DNA of 7,414 nt from an uncultured Nesterenkonia sp. (lineage in GTDB: Bacteria > Actinomycetota > Actinomycetes > Actinomycetales > Micrococcaceae). The stretch lies in assembly GCA_946221825.1 (NCBI GenBank), contig CAMINA010000064.1, positions 1 through 7,414 of the forward strand. The letters run 5' to 3'. Under the pieces are notes generated by a model. The model was not told where the DNA came from. It did not search any database and was given only the letters and a program-made list of their open reading frames with translations. The stretch's first letter is position 1. Each line of letters begins with the position of its first letter. Positions 4,969-7,414 of this stretch are shown piece by piece. A program made the translations under genes and the position numbers.

Positions 4969-6110
4969 AGCTCCAGGGCCCGGACGATGGCCTCAGTGCA
5001 GGCGGGGGAGTCGGCCGGCAGGGCTCCGTCGTCGGTGACATAGTCCAGGTGCTTGGAGCGGAACTGCGTGTAATCGGGAGTCTCGAATGCCAGCGCTCTG
5101 TCCATGGCCTCTGCGGCGGTCTCCACCACAGGGCCGGGGACCTCGGCGTCGTAGTCGATGGCCAGTCCGCGGGCGCCGATGTACTCATCCATGTCATAGG
5201 GCCAGAACACCAGAGGGATGTCACGCAGCGTGGCCTCATAGGCGACTGCCGAGTAGTCGGTGATCAGCGCATCGGCCACCGAGAGCCAGTCCAGCACGCC
5301 GAAGCCGCGGCCGATGACCACGTGATCGCCCTCCGGCAGCGACGACTTGTCCAGCGGGTGGGGAACCAAGACCAGCGTGGCATCCGGATCCCGCATGGCT
5401 GTGGCCAGTTGGGTGTAGGGGATATGGCGTCCGCGGCGGAACGTCGGAGCATAGAGGACCACTCTGCGTCCTTCGAGCTGCGGATAGGCCGCCAGCACCT
5501 CGGCGCGGCGGGCCGCCATCCGATCCCCGTCCAACAGATAGTCCACACGGGGCATGCCCAACGGGTAGACCGCCTCGTGGGGGACGCCGAAGGCCGCCGT
5601 GTAGATCTCCGCAGGGACCGAGCCGGCCGCGGTGATGAAGGTGTACTGCTTATGCATCTGCATGATCTCGGCGACCTTGGGGTGGGGGCCCTCGCGGGTG
5701 CCGGAGGCCAGATGCCCGAAGTTCTTGATGGCCCCGAGCGCATGCCAGACCTGAGCGATCCGCAGCTGTTCGCGGTGGTTCAGGATGCTGACCGGGATGA
5801 TGTAGCCGTCCACCACACAGGCCTGGCAGGTGGCCAGGTGGTACATCTCCCGGACCGCCTTGGCCGCATAGGCGAAGCTGAGCTTCTTATGCTTGATCAG
5901 CACCACCGAATGGTCGGGATAGTCGCGCTGGATGGACTCCTGCAGCATCCCGAAGTCGATGGTGATCCGCTTGGGCTCCCGGGTGATCAGCACGACTTTG
6001 CGACGCACCGGCAGCAGCTTCATGCCGGCGTAGAGGAGACGAGCTCCCCCGACCATCACGGACAGGACAGGGGAGAGGGCTTTCCGCTTCAGCTCAGACT
6101 CTCCCTTCAA
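4962..6110 (-). CDS. CDP-glycerol glycerophosphotransferase (TagB/TagF family)
   Basis: 382 residues, about the length of a single-domain TagB-type enzyme and half that of TagF. The family transfers glycerol phosphate from CDP-glycerol to a lipid-linked acceptor on the inner membrane face. Motifs in order: Q-V-W-H-A-L-G-A-I-K-N-F-G (120-132, with the conserved His 123), L-G-M-P-R-V-D (184-190), Y-A-P-T-F-R (220-225), V-P-H-P-L-D-K (249-255, second conserved His), I-T-D-Y-S-A-V-A-Y-E-A (283-293; the usual second Ser of DYSS is Ala) and F-W-P-Y-D-M-D-E-Y (302-310). A hydrophobic/amphipathic N-terminus (11-40) could bind the membrane. Whether it primes or polymerises cannot be told. The start is uncertain: the frame opens at TTG 6110, but that has no Shine-Dalgarno, whereas GGAG (6104-6101) lies 8 bases before CTG 6092-6090, giving M-K-R-K-A-L-S. 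It is upstream of tagD copy 2 on the same strand, so donor synthesis and transfer are neighbours. A TAGAGT -10 candidate lies at 6152-6147. Confidence 0.9.
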   Translation of the reverse strand: MKGESELKRKALSPVLSVMVGGARLLYAGMKLLPVRRKVVLITREPKRITIDFGMLQESIQRDYPDHSVVLIKHKKLSFAYAAKAVREMYHLATCQACVVDGYIIPVSILNHREQLRIAQVWHALGAIKNFGHLASGTREGPHPKVAEIMQMHKQYTFITAAGSVPAEIYTAAFGVPHEAVYPLGMPRVDYLLDGDRMAARRAEVLAAYPQLEGRRVVLYAPTFRRGRHIPYTQLATAMRDPDATLVLVPHPLDKSSLPEGDHVVIGRGFGVLDWLSVADALITDYSAVAYEATLRDIPLVFWPYDMDEYIGARGLAIDYDAEVPGPVVETAAEAMDRALAFETPDYTQFRSKHLDYVTDDGALPADSPACTEAIVRALELR

Positions 6111-6146
6111 GACTGTGCGCGCGCTCTGCGTGCTGTGTTCGCAACG

Positions 6147-6152
6147 ACTCTA
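6147..6152 (-). promoter_or_regulatory. -10 element TAGAGT upstream of the glycerophosphotransferase gene
   Basis: TAGAGT on the minus strand fits TAnnnT. A start about 7 bases downstream (near 6139) would leave a leader of about 30 bases to TTG 6110 or about 47 to CTG 6092, so this mRNA is leadered, consistent with the GGAG ribosome-binding sequence at 6104-6101. No clear -35 is visible. Confidence 0.4.
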
Positions 6153-6267
6153 ACCGATCGGGGTGACACGTGGATGAAACAGGTCATCACACCAGGGCGG
6201 CGCCGAGCCGCAGCAGGTTCGCCGCATGCGGACACTGCGGGTCCATTCGGACCCAGCGGGTTCACCA

Positions 6268-6302
6268 CCCCGGGCAGAGCACGGCTCGCGCGGTGCCCGG
6301 GG
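6268..6302. promoter_or_regulatory. 9-base-arm inverted repeat over the LCP promoter
   Basis: CCCCGGGCA (6268-6276) and TGCCCGGGG (6294-6302) are perfect reverse complements separated by 17 bases, which themselves hold GAGC-ACG-GCTC (6277-6287). The centre is about 37 bases before the predicted start of transcription at 6322, where an operator or activator site would overlap the -35 zone. GC-rich DNA yields such repeats by chance more easily, so this is a candidate only. Confidence 0.4.
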
Positions 6303-6308
6303 CGCCCG

Positions 6309-6314
6309 TACCCT
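6309..6314 (+). promoter_or_regulatory. -10 element TACCCT of the LCP gene
   Basis: TACCCT fits TAnnnT and is followed by exactly 7 bases and ATG 6322, as before the phosphatase and LRV genes. It supports a leaderless mRNA and selects this start over the in-frame ATG 6226. Confidence 0.5.
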
Positions 6315-6321
6315 GGGGCGG

Positions 6322-7407
6322 ATGGCTCAGGACCTCTTCGACCAGGATGACCGCGCCCCGGACCACCCCGGCCCCCGGCACAGCAGATGGCGACGTCGGG
6401 TGGTGTTCGTGCTCGCCGGAGCCGCAGTCCTGCTGGTGGGCGGGCTCACGGCCTCCTTCCTCTATCTGAACTCGCTGGCCGGATCCTACGAGGAGTCGGT
6501 CCAGACCTTCGACGAGACCTTCCCCGAGGAGGCAGACCGTCCGGAGCGGCCCGAGCGCGTGGAGGCCGGAGCCGACGGAGAGCAGACCGCAGTGGAGGAT
6601 GAGTCTCTGAACATCCTGCTCATCGGCTCCGATGAGGGCGGCGGATCCGGCATGGAGGAGGACCTGCCGATGGTCCCCAACGCCGGACGGGCGGACACGA
6701 TGATGTTGGTCCACGTCCCGCATGAGCGCGACAGCATCCAGGTCATGTCCATCATGCGTGACACCTGGGTGGAGATCCCCGGCCACGGTGAGCATAAGAT
6801 CAACGCCGCCTTCTCGCTGGGTGGGGTGCCGCTGGCCGTGGAGACCATGGAGTCGCTCTTCGAGGTGCCCATCGACCACGTGGCCGCCATGGACATGATC
6901 GGCTTCCAGAATCTGGTGGGCACTCTGGGCGGAGTCACGGTGGACTCGCCGGTGGCCTTCACCTCACGCGACGGGTTCTCCTACACCGAGGGCCCACAGG
7001 ACCTGCGCCCGGAGGAGGCGCTGTCCTTCGTCCGCGAGCGGGCGGCCTTCGACGGCGCCGGCGACCAGCAGCGCACCGCCAACCAGCAGGCCTTCATCGG
7101 CGGAGTGCTCAACGAGGTCCTGCAGCCCTCCACCTTCACCAGCCCCGCCCGGGTCCACGAGCTGGTGGAGGACTTCGCTCCGCATATGACGGTCGATCAG
7201 GAGCTGGCAGATTCCGGCCATGTCGCAGGACTGGGCTGGCAGATGCGCAGCATCCGTGGATCGGACATCGACATGTTCACCCTGCCTCACAGCGGTCTGG
7301 GTGAGACCGACGGGCAGTCAGTGGTCTGGCCCGATGAGCAGGCCATCGACGAGGCCGCCGAGGCGCTGCAGGACGGGCATTTCGACGACTACGCCGCTCA
7401 GCACTGA
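6322..7407 (+). CDS. LytR-CpsA-Psr (LCP) family cell-wall polymer ligase
   Basis: 361 residues. LCP enzymes move a completed glycopolymer from its polyprenyl-phosphate carrier to peptidoglycan on the outer membrane face. A short basic cytoplasmic N-terminus (R-W-R-R-R, 22-26) precedes one membrane helix (about 27-49). The extracellular LCP core starts near 96: L-N-I-L-L-I-G-S-D (96-104), G-R-A-D-T (122-126), S-I-M-R-D-T (143-148), K-I-N-A-A-F (159-164), G-G-V-T-V-D (203-208), and F-V-R-E-R with D248 and R251, which corresponds to the conserved R-x-R...D-x-x-R set. The conserved Asp and Arg residues known from the family are all present, so it should be active. A C-terminal extension (about 290-361) follows the core. 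ATG 6322 is chosen because TACCCT lies 7 bases upstream and the 32 codons back to ATG 6226 look non-coding. The protein has a single lysine, in K-I-N. It diverges from the glycerophosphotransferase gene, so it is a good candidate to attach the polymer made by the TagD/TagB-F genes. Confidence 0.93.
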   Translation: MAQDLFDQDDRAPDHPGPRHSRWRRRVVFVLAGAAVLLVGGLTASFLYLNSLAGSYEESVQTFDETFPEEADRPERPERVEAGADGEQTAVEDESLNILLIGSDEGGGSGMEEDLPMVPNAGRADTMMLVHVPHERDSIQVMSIMRDTWVEIPGHGEHKINAAFSLGGVPLAVETMESLFEVPIDHVAAMDMIGFQNLVGTLGGVTVDSPVAFTSRDGFSYTEGPQDLRPEEALSFVRERAAFDGAGDQQRTANQQAFIGGVLNEVLQPSTFTSPARVHELVEDFAPHMTVDQELADSGHVAGLGWQMRSIRGSDIDMFTLPHSGLGETDGQSVVWPDEQAIDEAAEALQDGHFDDYAAQH

Positions 7408-7414
7408 GGCGCTG

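Larger units (their letters stand above)
6111..6321. other. Divergent intergenic region with hairpin and inverted-repeat elements
   Basis: No gene is supported in these 211 bases; the frame open from 6226 into the LCP gene has no LCP-like sequence before 6322. The region holds the minus-strand -10 at 6147-6152 and the plus-strand -10 at 6309-6314. Between them are the 11-base motif CGGGTCCATTC (6238-6248), which here is part of a hairpin GGGTCC-ATTC-GGACCC (6239-6254), and a 9-bp-arm inverted repeat (6268-6302). Confidence 0.7.

Noticed and set aside
6226..6321. 32-codon upstream extension of the LCP protein from ATG 6226
   Set aside because: The sequence is Arg/Gly-rich and unlike LCP N-termini, it crosses the inverted repeat and -10 element, and ATG 6322 has the conserved leaderless spacing.
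5049..6350. Plus-strand open frame of 433 codons
   Set aside because: It is antisense to the well-supported glycerophosphotransferase gene, has His/Gly/Asp-rich low-information sequence and no recognisable domain. Long antisense frames are expected from high-GC codon bias.

Overview
The window is high-GC, densely coded DNA with strong G/C bias at third codon positions. Proteins are acidic and Arg-rich. The protein types (DUF1524-type secreted HNH proteins, variant leucine-rich-repeat membrane proteins, LCP ligases) and TAnnnT-N7-start leaderless gene starts point to an actinobacterium, probably Micrococcales. The acidic, almost lysine-free exported proteins would suit a salt-tolerant member such as a Nesterenkonia-like organism, but the genus is inference.

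Layout: (1) 1-1485 (+), the 3' part of a gene encoding at least two tandem HNH/DUF1524-like domains. (2) 1511-2260 (+), a cytosolic histidine phosphatase. (3) 2286-2792 (-), a TagD-type glycerol-3-phosphate cytidylyltransferase. (4) 2879-4306 (+), a single-pass membrane protein with an N-terminal variant leucine-rich-repeat domain and an acidic Cys-rich extracellular half. (5) 4307-4789 (-), a second TagD paralogue. (6) 4962-6110 (-), a CDP-glycerol glycerophosphotransferase of the TagB/TagF family. (7) 6322-7407 (+), an LCP (LytR-CpsA-Psr) cell-wall ligase. The longest non-coding stretches are 6111-6321 and 4790-4961; both hold promoter-like and palindromic elements and no convincing gene. 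I saw no tRNA, rRNA, CRISPR array or insertion sequence.

How it fits together: TagD makes CDP-glycerol from CTP and glycerol-3-phosphate. The TagB/F enzyme transfers glycerol phosphate from CDP-glycerol to a lipid-linked acceptor. LCP proteins attach finished glycopolymers to peptidoglycan. Genes 3, 5, 6 and 7 therefore form a coherent teichoic-acid-type (polyglycerol phosphate) wall polymer module. The LRV membrane protein sits between the two tagD copies and may be an envelope or regulatory partner, but its function is unknown. The HNH protein and the phosphatase have no obvious link to the module.

Points worth a second look: leaderless -10 elements at constant spacing that set several starts; hairpins built across stop codons; two tagD copies with oppositely charged tails; complementary loss of active-site residues in the tandem HNH domains; an 11-base motif shared by two intergenic regions; and a 15-bp palindrome and a 9-bp-arm inverted repeat upstream of wall genes.
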